Source: Cloeon dipterum (lineage: Eukaryota; Arthropoda; Insecta; Ephemeroptera; Baetidae). Taken from it: a DNA stretch of 64,000 bases. The translations under genes and the position numbers were made by a program. The notes under the pieces were generated by a model. It was not told the origin of the DNA, did no database searches, and saw nothing but the letters and a program-made list of their open reading frames with translations. Location of the stretch: contig NC_088789.1 in NCBI RefSeq assembly GCF_949628265.1, positions 6,998,886-7,062,885 of the forward strand. Direction: 5' to 3'. Shown piece by piece: positions 47,348 to 62,268 of the stretch (position 1 is its first letter; every line of letters starts with the position of its first letter).

Positions 47348-50300
47348 CGCGTGTGTGGCGAAATGATTGGGCTGAGAGACACGACACGTGCTAATTGAGG
47401 TCACTGAATCCACAGCCAAATGCAAAAATACAAAGCGCAATTATCTGGGGGCCGTGCATAAATTGGAGCATGAAAACTCAAACATTTTCCTCTGCGCTCA
47501 AAGGGGACGGTTGACTTTGCTGCAAATGACGCGTGGCGAGCGAAAAGCCTTTTGAACAGGAACTGCTGCAAAGTGGCAGCAGGCAGCAGATATGATATTC
47601 CAATGACTGACTGACTGAACGAGTTGTGAAATTGACTCATGTTTGAAATTTTGTGTTCATCTTTCGGCAGAGTCAGAAACAACAAGTTGCACGGTTTGGC
47701 TTTTTGTGTTGGAAGGCTGTCTGAACAGTGTCTGCCCTATAGCGGGGCTTGGACTCGACTCAAAAATTGATTTTCCGCTCAACATGTATACACAAATGCA
47801 TTGAAAAGAACATTACCTCTTGTATGTTAACTTAAATTGTTCTGTTACTTGTTACAAACATTCTGTCTTGTAAAACTACCAAAAAGGCTCTTTGTTTGCA
47901 CGAAAAACGAAATACCTGACAAAGGCATCAAAGAGCTAACAAATGACAAAATGAATAACAATGTCGACAGAGCTTATTGATAATAGAGAGACCAGAAAAA
48001 TATCAGCTGTTAAGTCTGAATCAAAATACAAGACAATTTATTGAATTAAAAAATTTGCTTTTTGTGTGCAAAGATGTAAATAATTTTCCTTTTTAAATAT
48101 TTTTTTAGAAAAATTGTTCAGCAAATCCCGTGGGCTATGAGCTCACCGGTTCCCAATAACTCCACCGAGCGGATAATAAAATGGGGCTCGAGTGGCCGAA
48201 GAGGAGCTTGGGCCCAATACACTCCTGACAATTCCTTAGCAATGTGAGACAACAATTCTTTTATCTATTTTTGTTGAGAGGAAATTGATGTTTTAATTAA
48301 GACTCAAGTTTTTAAACTTGGAGTTAAAATTCAACTGGTAGGGTTATTTGATTTACAGATTCCAATTTAATTAGGTAAAGTCTAAATTGAGCGGTTCGCC
48401 GATCGAGCCGCGTTTTTAAAGTGGCCCTCCCACGAGAGGAATTACGCAAGTAGAGGCTGTTGCCAAATCACAAAGGACCGCGGGTGGGTGAAGAAGGGCT
48501 TCGATTTCGGTGCTCTTTGCGCCGAAAAAAGCGAGCGCGCACGAGTCGATGCCAAATTCGCGTCATAGTCAGCAGCGGCAGGAGAACAAGAGCTGCGAGA
48601 AGAAAGCAAGGTTCGCCTTTTGTTTCGTGCACCGTCTATTATTTCACGTGATAACGCGTCCAAAAATAGGGGAGGCGTGGCTGCTCGGGGTGAAAAAACC
48701 GCGGCTGGTTTGCTTCCGCGTGTGTTGTCGGCCGACGACAGCAGCGGGCGGTATCGCCATTTATTATTACGCGCTGTGACGGTGGCAAGAAATATAAAAA
48801 GTACCCTCCCGCCAGCGCTCCACAAGTTCACTCTTTTCGGGATGTTTTTGAGGGTCGTTGGCCTTGTATTCTTGGCAACGGCGCAACTTCGCAATCAATA
48901 CTCAAGAACGGCCGTTCACCCTGGGCCACGCTGCCAGTTTTTTAGTCAATGAAATGCACTTCACCCACATCTACTCTCGCGCTCGCTTTTTGCTTTCACT
49001 CTCGCCTGCAGCAGCTGAAAATCACGCGCTGCTATTGATCGGCAGCGTGCTTCACAAACCCCTTTTTCGGCGGCCGATGCCAGACACGTGTAAGCTCTGC
49101 AGACGCATCCAAGATGCACCAATTCGGCTCTTATTGGATCACAATTGGAATCCCTTCTTTAACCCGAAATTTCAAATAGGTTTATGTTTATCACGATTTT
49201 GTAGACAAAGATAACATTTAAATTTATGATTTCAAATAAATAAAAAATAAATTGATTGATTATTCTATGACGTTGTATTGTTTGATTTGGAATTAGACTG
49301 GACTGAAACGTAAATTATTCGAACAGAAGATTTCGTAATTCTGTTGAAAAATATGCTAAATGTTTCCCAAACCCGAACAAAATTCTAAAACAGATCATAA
49401 AAATATACAAGCAGCAAACAGGAAAAATGCACACCATTGCAATTTGAGCCGCAGGCCATCGACTTGGGGATTTCGTTATTGAAAAAGGCATTTTTGGCTT
49501 TCTCTCTTCGTATAAAGGGTTTTGCCAGTAGCTTTTGCAAAATCAACTGAACTGATGTATTTTAATTGGCCTAAATGATCAAGGAGTGTCGCCAAAATAG
49601 GAACAGCGTACGAATCTGAGGTTGTTAGTTGATTCAATTCGCGCAAACCAAGTAAGAATCACGGTTCAGATCATTTTGCCTCGTTGCACACACAGAATTA
49701 CAGAAATAAAAATAAACCATCCTTCTGTTCGGATAATGCGTGTCAGTCCAGTCTAAAGCCAAATCAATAAATAAAGCGTTATAATTTAACAATTTAAACC
49801 ATCTAAGCAGTACCAAATCTTCTTCATACATTATTTTAAATAATAAATTTTTATTTCCAAAGCGGGAACATTTATTTCAGCAAATCTGAGAATTTATTCT
49901 GTCAATTTCTGTCAATTTTTTTATTCCTACGCAAAATATGATACTAGAACAGTTTTAGATCAATTGTTTTAAATCAATCTAAAGCGAGGCATGTGTATCT
50001 GAAATTTTTATCAAATTTTTCAGAACTGGTTTTCAGTCATTGTACTTTTATAGTTTGTCTGAGTAGCGAGCACGTTATCGCTATGTTATGCTCAACACGG
50101 GCAAGGCATGCTGTAAATTTGAAATTTTTCAAGCATCCCGAGAGGAAAATAAATATTGTTGTAAGAAACTCTTTGTCGCTTGGAGGACGAGTGGTGTGGT
50201 TTCACAAGATTCCGTAGCTCATCAAATTTATTTAGGGAGCAACTCATTTTTGATTGTACCAAGTAATTATCTCAATTAAACTTTTTCAACGACTGTAGCG

Positions 50301-53300
50301 ATCCAAAATCTACTTTGTCGTTAAATTACTCTGGTTGCTGAGTGGCGAGAAAAACAGGGACTTTTTCCATCAACCACAATCGCTGCAGACTGCGCAGAAG
50401 ACAACCTTTGAGTTGCCCTTGGATTTGTGCACATCCAACTATTTCCAATAGCAAATAGTGCAGATATCCGTTTGACCACTGTTGTCCTCAAGCCCTTGGC
50501 AGCTTAATCAAATTTCGCGTCGGTCTGCTCTATTTTAAACTTGTGAGGCAGTCAAGTAGGGTTAAATGCTGATTAGATTGTGCGATTTGCGACACGTGAA
50601 TCGCGATTGACGGGCTTGGATAATCCACGGCGGCATTCAATATCGGGACAAATCAAATCGTGTCCGCGCGGCGGCACTGAGAGGTTTCATTCCTTGCGCG
50701 TTGAACGAACTGCATCCAATTGTTCTCGTATATACATATCAACGTGTAATTCACTTCATTGCTTTGTTTGTTGCGAGGCTCGACGCGGGCTCTGGACGTT
50801 TGTTTTCAGCCGGGAAGCCGGCCAAGTTTGCGTACTCGGCCACTTTTTAACGCTCCGCTCCGCGGGTTTATTCCGCACGTGACTTTTTCGGATTATGCCG
50901 CTGCTCAACATTTGCGCATTTTCCGCCGTGGGGGACGGGAGCACCGCAGACGTCAAACAGTGATTCGACCACAATTTTGGCGCGCTGCTTCAATGCGTAT
51001 AATATAATAAGTAATAATGTGTAACAAGGCCACAGATTGAGCGCAAATGCTATAATTTGCGTGTGCAACATTGTTTGTTTGTGATCAGCTAATATATTTC
51101 ACCAGTGACTCACTTTTGGGTTCCGTGGTATCCGCTGGCTGCATTTTGCTCTCAAGACCTGTGAACAAGCAGAATAAGTTTTGGTTAGTTCCATTTTCAC
51201 ATTTAATCACTACAACTGTAACAAACAAACAAAATATTGGATTCCCATATCAAGTTAAAACCATCCCCAACCGTAAGTCGTAGGCCTGTGATGTTTAGAC
51301 AGGGGTTCTAGTAAATATTCGATCGTTTTTAAGAACGAATCAGATGGCTGTAGATGAACTTTAATCAATCATTAGTAGCTAACATTTCATTTCATTTTCG
51401 TTTCATTTAAATTTCACCCTTTAGGCAAAAAATAATTTGTTGTGTTGAAAAAATTGGGTTGAATAATTTTTTATTTTAAATTTCCTGCAAGAGTTTTTTA
51501 CAAGTATAAACCACGGACAAAGAGGCCTGAGGGGAACACAGTGGCTGTCCGGTTAAGAGAGCGTGTAGAGTCATTTTACCCAGATATAAAACAGCCCATC
51601 CTTAGTCAATTCGGGTAGAATTGCCATTTTTTCATGTTTTTCTTTTAAATGATTGTTTCCTATTGCAAAATTGTGTCTGGCAACCTACCTTAAGCTTAAC
51701 AAATGGTCAAAACCCACACTAATCCCTAATGTGGATTACATATTGAAACTCTAACTTTCCTACAAATTTACCCTTGAGAGTTGACTATTTTCTGTATTAT
51801 TGTGAAATTTGCATTCCATCGCAAGAGGTTGGAAATATTCCAAATTCGTTGAGTTTAATTAATTAAAATATGGCATTTGTTTTCCTTGCTCCAAGAAAAT
51901 GAGTGACAAAATATATGGGTCTGAAAATCGCAGTGAAATTAACTACTTGACATGTGAATAAACACCACACTTCTATGAAAATCATAGACTAAGTAGTTTA
52001 TTAGTATACTAAAAACAACCAACTAAAATTACCACTTGGATAAAAAGGGATCAAATGTTCTGATATGAAAGCAATAGTGTTTGCCAAACCAATTCAGTCT
52101 TTACTTGACTTAAATCGTGGTTCAAATGTCAAAAAATAAAATTGCATGTTTTGTGGTTATTTGATATTCACAGGACGATTGGTATTAGCCCAAAATGTCC
52201 TACAACCCTGTATGTGAAATTATTAAAGGTAATCCGTCAAGGTTAGGAGGAAAAACCAGTTTTATTTTTAATGCAATACAGCACTCATCGGCAATTTCAA
52301 GCATCTGTCGAGAAAAACGTTTGACACTTAATTTGTATACCTTTTCAATTGAAACTCTTTAAAAATGTCAATCATTACAAGTATCATTGCCCTCAAGTAA
52401 TTGTAAACCGATTCAAAGAACGGCACGATTCTTACAATGAGGGTCATTGAACTGGTTAGCTCATTACGCAACTTCAGTGCATTCTTCGATCTTTAGAAAG
52501 GAGTAGGAGCACTGTCATTAGGTAATAGAGACCAATTATTTATACGCTCTTCAATATGGGTCATTACCTTTTCCATAGCAAGAGAAAATTTATTAAGAAA
52601 AAAAAACTATTACGTCTTTCTGATGGAAATGCCACGTATATATGTACAACAAACAATCCAGTTTGAGTTGGACAAGGTGGATGACCTGTTCAACTTCTTC
52701 TTCCTCAATTAAAGCATGCAGCTGAGACAGACCGATTTTCGTGAGGTAAGCGTGGAACCGAGTGCACTTTCTAAGCCACTTTCTTTCCTTCTCACAGCTG
52801 CAGTGTCGCTTCTCATTGTGCGAGCCAAGCGCATGCGATACACTCAAATGGTGGAAGAAGAGCACGCTTAATAACTTTTACTTTCTTCCGCCGCGTGTCG
52901 GTCGGGTTGAATAATCTGGTGAATTGAGCAACGCCGGCTGCATCTCACAAGAGAAACAATGCAAATGCAACCAACTCGGCAGATCTGATACCTCTCAGGT
53001 ACGGCTCCCTCACTCGAACAACGACCGCGAGTAACCTTTCGCAGCTAAAGTGCTTTTTGCTCTTGGCTCTGGAGCAAGCGAAATTAATTAATATACTGCG
53101 TCGTTGAGCAATGGCTCATGTCGTTGTGCAACCGGGAAATTTCTACTCGCTGAATGGCTTCTGGACGCTTTGCGACTAGACAATTTGCACATTGGTCGGG
53201 CATCGCAAGTATTTTCCATAAAACAACTCTTATGTTTCCCGTTTTGTAATGGTATACGTTCAAGTCAAGCAACTAGTTATGATGGTAAAATAGAGAACAG

Positions 53301-56300
53301 GTTGCATGAATGTATAACATTCTCCATCTTTCCAATTTGAATTACATCAATTGACTCATTGAAATGAATTATATAAACCCTTAAGGTATATTAACATTAT
53401 AAAATTAGGTTATTTTTGTTATTGATTTTAAAACCCTCAGTCTAGAAATGAATAAAATATAATCGAGTTTAATTGTCTAGTCGCAAGGCAAATGGTTTCT
53501 ATTAATTTCGGACTTAAGGAAAAAATTAAATTTCTAAAATATTCTAGAACATTTTCAGGACATAAATAATTTAGTACGGCCAATTTGGGAGAACAAATAA
53601 AATTGTGCCGTGTTCTTTTCCACACACTAAATTAGGCCAAAAATGTGTGCAATAAATAAACATTTGCATATTTTTTTATTTTTAAATTAACTTCCAATTG
53701 GGAGTTAATCTTGCTTAGCCGTTGTAGTTGTTTGATAGGGGTCAGGTCAACTTTCATGCCATGCTGGTTCGTGAATTTTGTGAAAAGGTCAGACGTGCCA
53801 GCCTGCGTGAGGCGTGAGAAGCAACGCGGACAATGGAGAGTGAGGGTAAAATTATCTCTCTGTACCTGCTGGTTCATCTCTGTCTTATCTGCATGCGAAA
53901 AAATGCGTGTGAGCCAGCTCTGGTTACAAATGAGAGAGCGTATATTGCAAAAAGCATCATGTCGGTGCGCGCCGCGGTCGCGTTACAACATAAAATTCAT
54001 CATTTCGAATTATCCACAGTCAACACTCGAGCATAACCTTCGCGGTGTCACGATTTGCGCACTTTCACCGTCCGTTGAAAAGTGAAACTCTACCTTTGCT
54101 TGCCTCAGTCTGCAAAGGGTTCGTCGACCTGCTGCCGGGAGCCTGCCTGCCTTTTGGTACCGCGCTGACGTCACGCGGAGAGTACTCCACTCTGTACCGA
54201 CTTTACGGGCACCGCAAGGGAAAGTCTCTCGCCGCGTGCCCTCGCACTCTGTCTGAATTTGGCCCGGCCAAGATCTTCTCGGCACTTTCGACAGAGGTTT
54301 GCATGTTAAAGGATAAAGGACAAGCAACATGCAAAATTCTCTAGATACTACAGCATATATTTTGAATTGCTTCAGTAATTTAGGCTGTAAATGAGTAAGA
54401 GGAATATTTACCCTTCAAGGTTCAAACGTGAATTGCACATGCGTTATCTAAATCACGTAATCAGATTATTTTCAATTAAAGTTTAGGTATAATATTTTTA
54501 TATCTCAAGCGATGGACATTGAGCAAATCTTAATTTTTGCTATCATTACAATACCTTGTGAAGCATCGCATTATTTCTAAAATTATTAAGTATATTTTTT
54601 AATGCATTTTTTAAAAATTGTAGAGTAAGACCAAAAAAATACTAAAAGAATGTTCAAATAAAAATAATCTTTTTGTTAAATTATTAGTAAATAATAATTG
54701 AATTCTTAATTTGTTTAACAGTCCTTATATATGCTCAATTATAAATAATAGTCATAATTTTTTATACTTTTTAACCAGTAAAAATAAAGCAACAGTCATC
54801 TGACAATCTGCCAAACATTTTGTTGGTTTGTGCGAAATAGGCGACGATTCACACAGATGAATATGCGCACTTCATTCGCTCAGCAGTTGACAAGACGTTG
54901 AGCTGATATTCCAAAATTAAATTTAGCAACCATAAGCTAGGTCTGCGTCTCATGTTCTCTATATTGTGAAACTGCTATTTGCTTTACCATGTGCTCCCAC
55001 CCTCTAAAAACAAAGCAATCTGTTTGAATTCATTTTGACAGCTCTGACAACGTAATACCTGGGCAAAAACTAAAATCAGTGTATGCAATTACTTCAATTG
55101 GTGAGAAAGAATCCCACCGCTGCAACTGAAAGGCTCCGCATGTGCATGTCAATTTAAAATTCTCTGAATTGCTGTGATGGAGTGAGAGCATCATTTTCCC
55201 AAGCACTTGTGTTGAAATGGGATATTTAACATGGTTTAATTGTGAATATTTCATTTTTGAGTTGATTACAACGCTGTTTTCCGCATGCGGCAAATTTTGG
55301 TGGTGAACAACGGCTCTAATTAATCGCGTGGACCGCAAAATTCCACAGTGATTTGATAAAACAACGCAACCAATAAGTGGTGAACTGAATATTCACGTTC
55401 TAATTGAAATTTCCATTTCAGCGAGGCGTAAACACACATTTCCCGCTACGACTATTAATTATGGTAGTTATGCTAGAAGCAAACTAAATGTTAATTCATA
55501 TCTCATGCATTACAAATTTACAACACGCTTTTTTGCAAATTATACAGCAGATTTCGAGGAAGAAGAAAAAAAAGTGCCACTTCAGCTAATTTAAAATGAG
55601 AAAAAATTGAGGTAAAACAAAAAAAATAAATGATACCATTCCATTATAGAATCATCGACAATTTTAACATGCAAAACAAGCATTTTTATGAAATTTTCCT
55701 GATTTTTTGTTTGCCTAATGTGGCTTCCTTGAAAATTTCAAGATCTAAATAAATTTGTCAGGGCATGGTGAAAGAGCGAGATTGGATTTGTGCTAGACAT
55801 ATACATATTTGCGAATAAAAATGATTACGCATGCAATCACGTCACATTTTCTCAATTCTCACTGAAGTGCCGAATGGAACAACAAACTTGATGCGTTTCA
55901 GCAGCGGGTGGCTTTCACAAGTAAACAGAAAGCAGTAGTTCGCGTTTGTGTTTATTAAATAGACGCGCCGCTCACAAGTGAATACGTGAAAAATGGTGGG
56001 CCCTGCCACTGGTGCACACACACACACCGTCGACAATATTGTGAAAGTGAAATTGTGAGCGCACGTTGGCTCCCCGACCGCCGCCGCTACTTGCTAGGCA
56101 TGACCAACACACTTGACTTATACACGCAAAAGTTCATTAACATTCAATTTCACAATCGACGCGCGCTCCGGATAGCACCCGCGAAAAAGCGTCAAAAACC
56201 ATGCGAAAACACGTGATCGTGCAAAGTGAATGATGGGTTTGATGCTCAGCGTAACCTTTCGATGCAAAAATAAGATAATACACTGCGAAATCGATGGTGT

Positions 56301-58337
56301 CAACTTGATGATAGTTTTTTTTTGGAGTCTTCTACTCTATGAAAAATTGTATTTAAAATTTTTCAGCGTTTACATTTTTAAAATTTGTTTCGGGGAAAAT
56401 TAAATTCAATATCTTGATGCGAATTTTTGTTGTTTTTTTGTACAAATATAAATTAACTGCAAATGTCCATCTCTGAAACGCTTAGATAAAAATAATATTG
56501 TTGTATACTTTAATTGGAAAACATGTCTTTAGTCGTTTAATACGGTTTATCGTCGATTCCTCAAACTTTCGAGTTTGCTAAAAAAATTAAATTTTTCGTG
56601 TTTGTACGTGTAGCAAGCATTTTTCACTTTCAAAGTGAAACGCAATCGCAACTTGCCATGCAATCTCGGAAATTGCATTTCTTTAGCCCTTTAAATACCT
56701 CTAAAGTTCAGCAACGAGAAAAAAATAGTTCTAAAAGCTGCCAAGTGCAGCGGTCAGTTTTCGAGAGAGTGGCAAGGAAATGAAAAACCAGTCGTGGCAA
56801 GAAATGGGAAGTGAACGAACAGGAAAAGGAAAACTGCTGCAGCACGACCGATTTGCAGCCGGTGGGCAAAAAATGAGGAGCGAGTCGAAAGTAATTCCTA
56901 CGTTTCCGAGTCGCGCGCGGCGGCGGCTCATTGTACAAACTGCGGACACAGAGAGGCAGAGCTGTGATTTCTCCTCTCTTCACCGAAGGAGAAAGTTGTG
57001 TAGGTGCATTTTTCTCAGCGCCGCGGCAACACGGCACAATCAGTGTCATGAACTTATTCAGCATGCAGGAAATCTTTCCAGCCGCACTTACTTTCGCTTC
57101 TTCGCAAAAAACGGCTCGTCTTCTCCAGTTGACTCCAAGAACGTTTAAAATCTAGCCGAATTCAATGTTCCAACAATTTACTACCCTCAGCGTCGCAAAA
57201 AATCGAGATAGAAATAGTAAAATTTCTAAATTAAACAAGACCAAATTTTAATTCAATTTGCGTTGAAAATGTTTTTGTAACTAATTGGTTGGTCAAAACC
57301 TTGCCATAAAATTAAATTAAATAGTCATATCATATTTTATCAAATGAAAGTTGCGCTGGCTAAAGGTTCACAAGTCGCGCGAGTTCGTCGATCTCTGCGC
57401 GGCTCGCAGCTCTCACCGCCCTTGGTTTGATTAAAATTGCCACTTATCAGCAGGCACATCAACGAAAGTGAAAGGCCTCAACTTTCTACAGCACACAAAT
57501 TGCAAGTTCAACGTTAGGAAATAAATCACGGCTGGCTCGCCTCCTTTTGCCAAGACCTTTGAAAGGTCGAAGAACTCGCAGCGTGTGAGAGTGCCGCGTT
57601 CAAATCCACACTAAAATTTTCGCAATGCTCGCTTCATTTCCTTGCCAAGTGTATCACATTTTTATTGCCACACAAAATGTGTATTGGTTTCGTTTCAATT
57701 AAAGCGATTTGCAACACAAGTAGGCACGAATGCAAAGCGTAAGTCCCCTTGGAAAACAATTCATTGTTGTGTTGGTTTCCTTTTCGCCAGTGAAATTCAC
57801 TTTCTTAGCTTAAGCATAAATAATTCAGATAGTTTATAATCTATACGGAACTCGATGCTTCGTATTTCCTATTTATAATAATATATAGAAATACACATGG
57901 TGGACACGCAATTAATTCAGCTCAATTCTAACAGCCAGCAACTTTTCAACAGTGTTTTTCAACTAAAGTAAAGCTTTAGAAAAGAAAATTTGTGAAACAT
58001 CTTTACTTGAAATACTATTTAAAAATCATGAAAAAAACAAAATATTTCCCAGCTTGACGTTTCAATTTTTGAGAAAATCAGTTTAAAAGTTTACATGCTA
58101 ATGAAGCGACGAGCACTCTTTTCATATTGTAAATCAACATTTATTTCGCCAGAAGGGAAATTGAGCTCATAATTCGCGCACCATTGGATAGATCGCGACG
58201 AGAGGGATCAAAATCAAGCGAAAAAACAACATTGAATAACCGTAAACGGTTTCGAGAAATTTCAAATAATAATACTATATATTCCTCAGTCCTGATTTTA
58301 TTATTGCACATTGTAGAGAAAAAATGTTTCTAAAAAT

Positions 58338-58432
58338 TCACAAACAATTAACTCAATGAACTGCTTACTTGCTATTGTCAACAATGCAATATGTTCTTGT
58401 TGGCCTGTAAAGCTCTACTTTATGAGAAAATC
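58338..58432. repeat. Dispersed repeat, copy 2 (partner at 9783-9891)
   Basis: Same order of matching blocks as copy 1, including GGCCTGTAAAGC at 58402-58413. Both copies lie in the same orientation. Confidence 0.5.
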
Positions 58433-59432
58433 ATGAATATTTTTTGTTACACTACAAAAGATACGCTTATTGTTAGTGACAAAACACGCCATCTTGCTCT
58501 TTCCCAACGTATTTATTGTTTTCTTATAAATAAGCCACATCGTTATAACCTTCAAGAAAAGAGAATATTCATCAGCCAATCGGCCATGGCGCATCACACA
58601 CAGATCTATCTTGTGTCAATATCGTTGCCAGAAAACGCTGACCAAAGCAAAATTGATCTGTTCGTCTTCTCCGCTATTTTCGTCCTGCGGCAAAAGATCT
58701 CGGACATCTATTGACACTCACACACATTTGTCGACACAATACATGAGAGTGATTTATACAGACGCACGCATTCCACGTATCAATACAGAAAAATTAGGCC
58801 ATCTCGCTTGAGGTTCATTGCCACTTTGATAAAGAGCGCGCTTATCAAGCGCCGAGCCCTGCGAGCGAACCGGCTTCGTACATATACATAATATGTATGT
58901 GCACACGAGCGTACATAGGTGCGTATATTACACGACAATAATTGTGTGCCCCCCGAGAAAAGTGGGACAATGTTGGCAGCCTGACACTTGCGACATTTAT
59001 TTGTTCTTGAGTGTGTGTATGTGTGCGTATTTAAATCAGCCGCGGGCCGCGCGAGACAACATACTCAAAACATCTCTCCGCCGGCAACTCGATCGTTTTT
59101 AACTTTGCCCCGAAATATCAGAGATAAGACACACCTGTTGTTTTTTTTCCTAATATTGCTGGGCAGTAAATTATCGATTCATTTCTAATTCGTTTACGAC
59201 CCAAATTTTATTCACTCGATTCCTAGAAATTCAATCTGGAATTAAGAAATAAAGAGTCAATAAAAAATCTCATCATCATCATTTATTTAGGAAACAATTA
59301 TTTCTGTGAAATCTTTTTCAACACCAAGTGTTGCTTTCGTTTAATAATATACCAACGTCCGCAATTGATTCTATTAAGGTCAAACGTTGCGATCGCGAAC
59401 CGCGAGCGTAAAAGTTGATGTGCGCATACATT

Positions 59433-59456
59433 ATACATACATACATACATACATAC
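59433..59456. repeat. (ATAC)6 tetranucleotide microsatellite
   Basis: Six perfect ATAC units. Confidence 0.95.
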
Positions 59457-60936
59457 TCTCCTCTCGGCCGAGGACGAAATTCAAAACCTCGCTCAGATCG
59501 CGAGACGGATGAAACAAACAAGGCGGCTCCTTTGAATAAAATATCAACGTCCAACACAATTTTTATGGCTGCATGATGCTCCAGTCTATATGTCGTTAAC
59601 TATCTGCGGCCAGCATCTGTTAGTAGTGTGTTCACGTAAGGAGCCTCTTGAAAAAGTCGAAGATGACGTATGCGTATTTATAGAACAGAGTTACATTCAC
59701 GAGATTGTTATTTGTCCTATATTATGAGCTATGACTATGTGCGTTAATTTCAATTAAAAAGAGCAAGAGCTCCCAATATTGAGTGTATCCTCATCGCGGT
59801 AGAATTATAGGACTTGTTTTTTGAAGAAAAACGATTTATGTTATGAAATTTGACGTATTTTAATGAGTGACCCATGTTAATACTGGCTTGACAAAAATAA
59901 AAAATGTTGATGCATGCAATTTTTTACTTGGTCTTTTCTTAGCTTGATTAACAGATAGAAGATGTCAAAGACTTCCCATTTTAAAGAGGTTTGTCGGTAT
60001 ACAAATCTAAAATATATTTTTGATAACAACTTTTAAAATTCCAAATTAGAGATAACTTTAATTTTCTGATGAGTACTTTGCCAACAGTAAAAATTGCTGG
60101 CCACAAAATGCATCAAAAATACCCTTAAACAATTAAACATATCTAGAAATTGAAATTTTAAAACAAAAAATAGTTCAGCGAATTCTTGAGTTCGCAAGAA
60201 ATGTAAAAAGTTTATAGTTTTGAACCATCGTTGTGATTTTATTGATATTTTTCTCTGCCATGCCAGAGAAAATATTTACATCTTGGCGTACACTGACACC
60301 GGCTTTATCTATTTTTAAAATTCCAAAGGAAAAATAAGCGAGGAGGAGTCACAGTCTTCAATGAACCGTCAGTGAGTTATCTTGACATTGCTACGAAGGA
60401 TGCTCAAGTTTAATAATATCATAATGTTTTCATTGTTTCCAGATTACGTTGGCTCTTAAAAAAGTTAAAAGAAAATTTCGCATTCATTGTCGACGCGCAG
60501 CGTCCAGACGGTCGGATGACAGCTCTGCATTATCTCTGTGTGTTTGCGTTGCAGCTAAATTAGGTGCATGCATATAGCGTACACACATATGTAAATGCCT
60601 GCGCCTATGTACCGCGGGTGAGTGCCGAGAAGCGGCCGCGGAGGGAGGCGGGCGGCGGCGGCGGCGGTGGAGAGCGGGTCCCTCTCCACTGGCTTCGCGT
60701 ATCTGGGTCAGTTGGTGCGGGTGCATCGCACTCTGGCCGGCTGACTAACAGCACTGAGCCACTGACGAGAACAAGCAATAAAGCACGCTGCTCGCGCGGC
60801 CCCTGTTATTATTTCTGCTCAATTTCTGCGCGCCGCCATCGCAAAATCAAACGCTGGTTTTACTTTCATCGTTTCAGGGACGCGAGTGCAGCAACACACG
60901 CTCGCAGATCCCCGCTCTCGACACTGTCGGAGAGTA

Positions 60937-60962
60937 AGAGAGAGAGAGAGAGAGAGAGAGAG
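60937..60962. repeat. (GA)n microsatellite
   Basis: About thirteen uninterrupted GA units, the longest GA tract in the window. Confidence 0.95.
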
Positions 60963-61903
60963 GCACAATTTGCAAGTGTTGCATGCGCTCCGGAATTAGA
61001 GAAAGAGTAATCAGCATCAGCAGCGGTGCCAAGCATACTCGCGAAAACGAAATCGGAGAAGGCAGGGATTTCCAATCAATTCAATGTCTCTAGTAATTGA
61101 ATGAGATCATTCAATCGACGGCGGCTGATTTAGCAGTCGGGAATCCACAGTGCGAAACAATTTCAATATACTAGCCGAATCGGTGGCACAATATATAAAA
61201 ATAAATATTAAGTAAATACAATAAAAAAATCGAGTTACTCTGGTTAATTCCTAGTTACAAATTAAAATATTTTCATTCTTGATTAATTTCTCAAGATTTT
61301 GTAATTGTCTTCATTGATGAAGGTGCAATTGGCATAGTTTACGTATTGAGCACAATAAAAAATATATCAAAAACAAATAATTAATGTGGGATAATTTTAA
61401 TCATAGTTGTTCTAACCCTAGTTTATTACCGTGCATTTATTAGCGAATGGGGTACCTATGGCCCCTATAGACTGGTTTTAAACTGTAACAGCGCGAGAAA
61501 ATAATGCAAAATTTAAAAAGAAAATGTGTAATTGATCACTATCGATGTTTGAAGGTAAAAATCCTTCCCTGTAATTTCCATCCCCTTTTCTAGAAAAAAA
61601 ACAATATTTTTCAAAGAGCACTGCTTCGGAAAAATAATTTCCAAATCTAAATCTTGATTGATGTTATTGCTTGAGAAGACACTGGCCCCAAATTTCAATT
61701 TTTACCCCTAAAACCTAAAAGGTTCTTCAAATAACTAGCAATATTTGTTTAAAACTATTCTTCGACATATATACAATAAGGTTTCAAAAATACTTCGGGG
61801 TTCATTTAAGGGGAGGTTGGAATTGGAGTATCAATTCCAGGGTTTGTCTGAAAATAAGAGGCTAAAATCATGATGAAAATAAACAGGATTAGAAATTATT
61901 TCA

Positions 61904-62268
61904 AAGGGGTGGTTTTAAGGGGATGAATATGGGTTACAAGATGAGGCTAGCTTGATCGTGTTGTATGAAATATATTAAAGGCGAGGAAATAGAACAAATC
62001 ATTTAAAAATAGATCATCTAACCAAGAGACATGGTATACCATAAATGCTTTAGAGATTGGTTTTTAGGGGCTAATGTAATAAACCCTAAATTAATTACAT
62101 ATTATATATTTATTTATTTAAAGAAACACCAATGGTGTACAACAGACAGAGCTAAATTAATTATTCCGATTCTTAACTGCGGTCCCTAAATTTCCTTTCA
62201 TTTGTAATAAAGAAAAACCTTACAAAAAAACCTAAATTCTAACATGGGGTGGTTTTTGAAGGGATGAA
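61904..62268. repeat. Diverged internal repeat
   Basis: GGGGTGGTTTTAAGGGGATG near 61906 recurs as GGGGTGGTTTTTGAAGGGAT near 62246, and a related AAGGGGAGGTTGGAATTGG lies near 61808. This suggests a decayed tandem or transposon-derived stretch. Confidence 0.3.
62105..62165 (-). mobile_element. Possible LINE 3' end with AAATA-type tail
   Basis: Read on the - strand, TTGTACACCATTGGTGTTTC is followed by TTTAAATAAATAAATA, a pattern common at the 3' ends of jockey/CR1-like elements. No coding part is present, so it would be a heavily truncated copy. Confidence 0.3.

Larger units (their letters stand above)
44239..58337. other. Non-coding region, no gene recognised
   Basis: Open frames are short (maximum about 150 codons) and show no domain. 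AT-rich DNA dominates, with GC-richer patches near 44.7-45.1, 48.5-49.1 and 50.6-51.0 kb. GA tracts occur at 45070-45087 and 47330-47347. It could be intergenic or part of large introns. Confidence 0.4.

Noticed and set aside
48442..48894. 150-codon - strand frame
   Set aside because: No recognisable domain, and opposite-strand frames of similar length overlap it. Treated as chance.
57530..57610. B-box-like GTTCAAATCC near 57593 suggesting a tRNA
   Set aside because: No acceptor, D or anticodon stems can be formed upstream of it.
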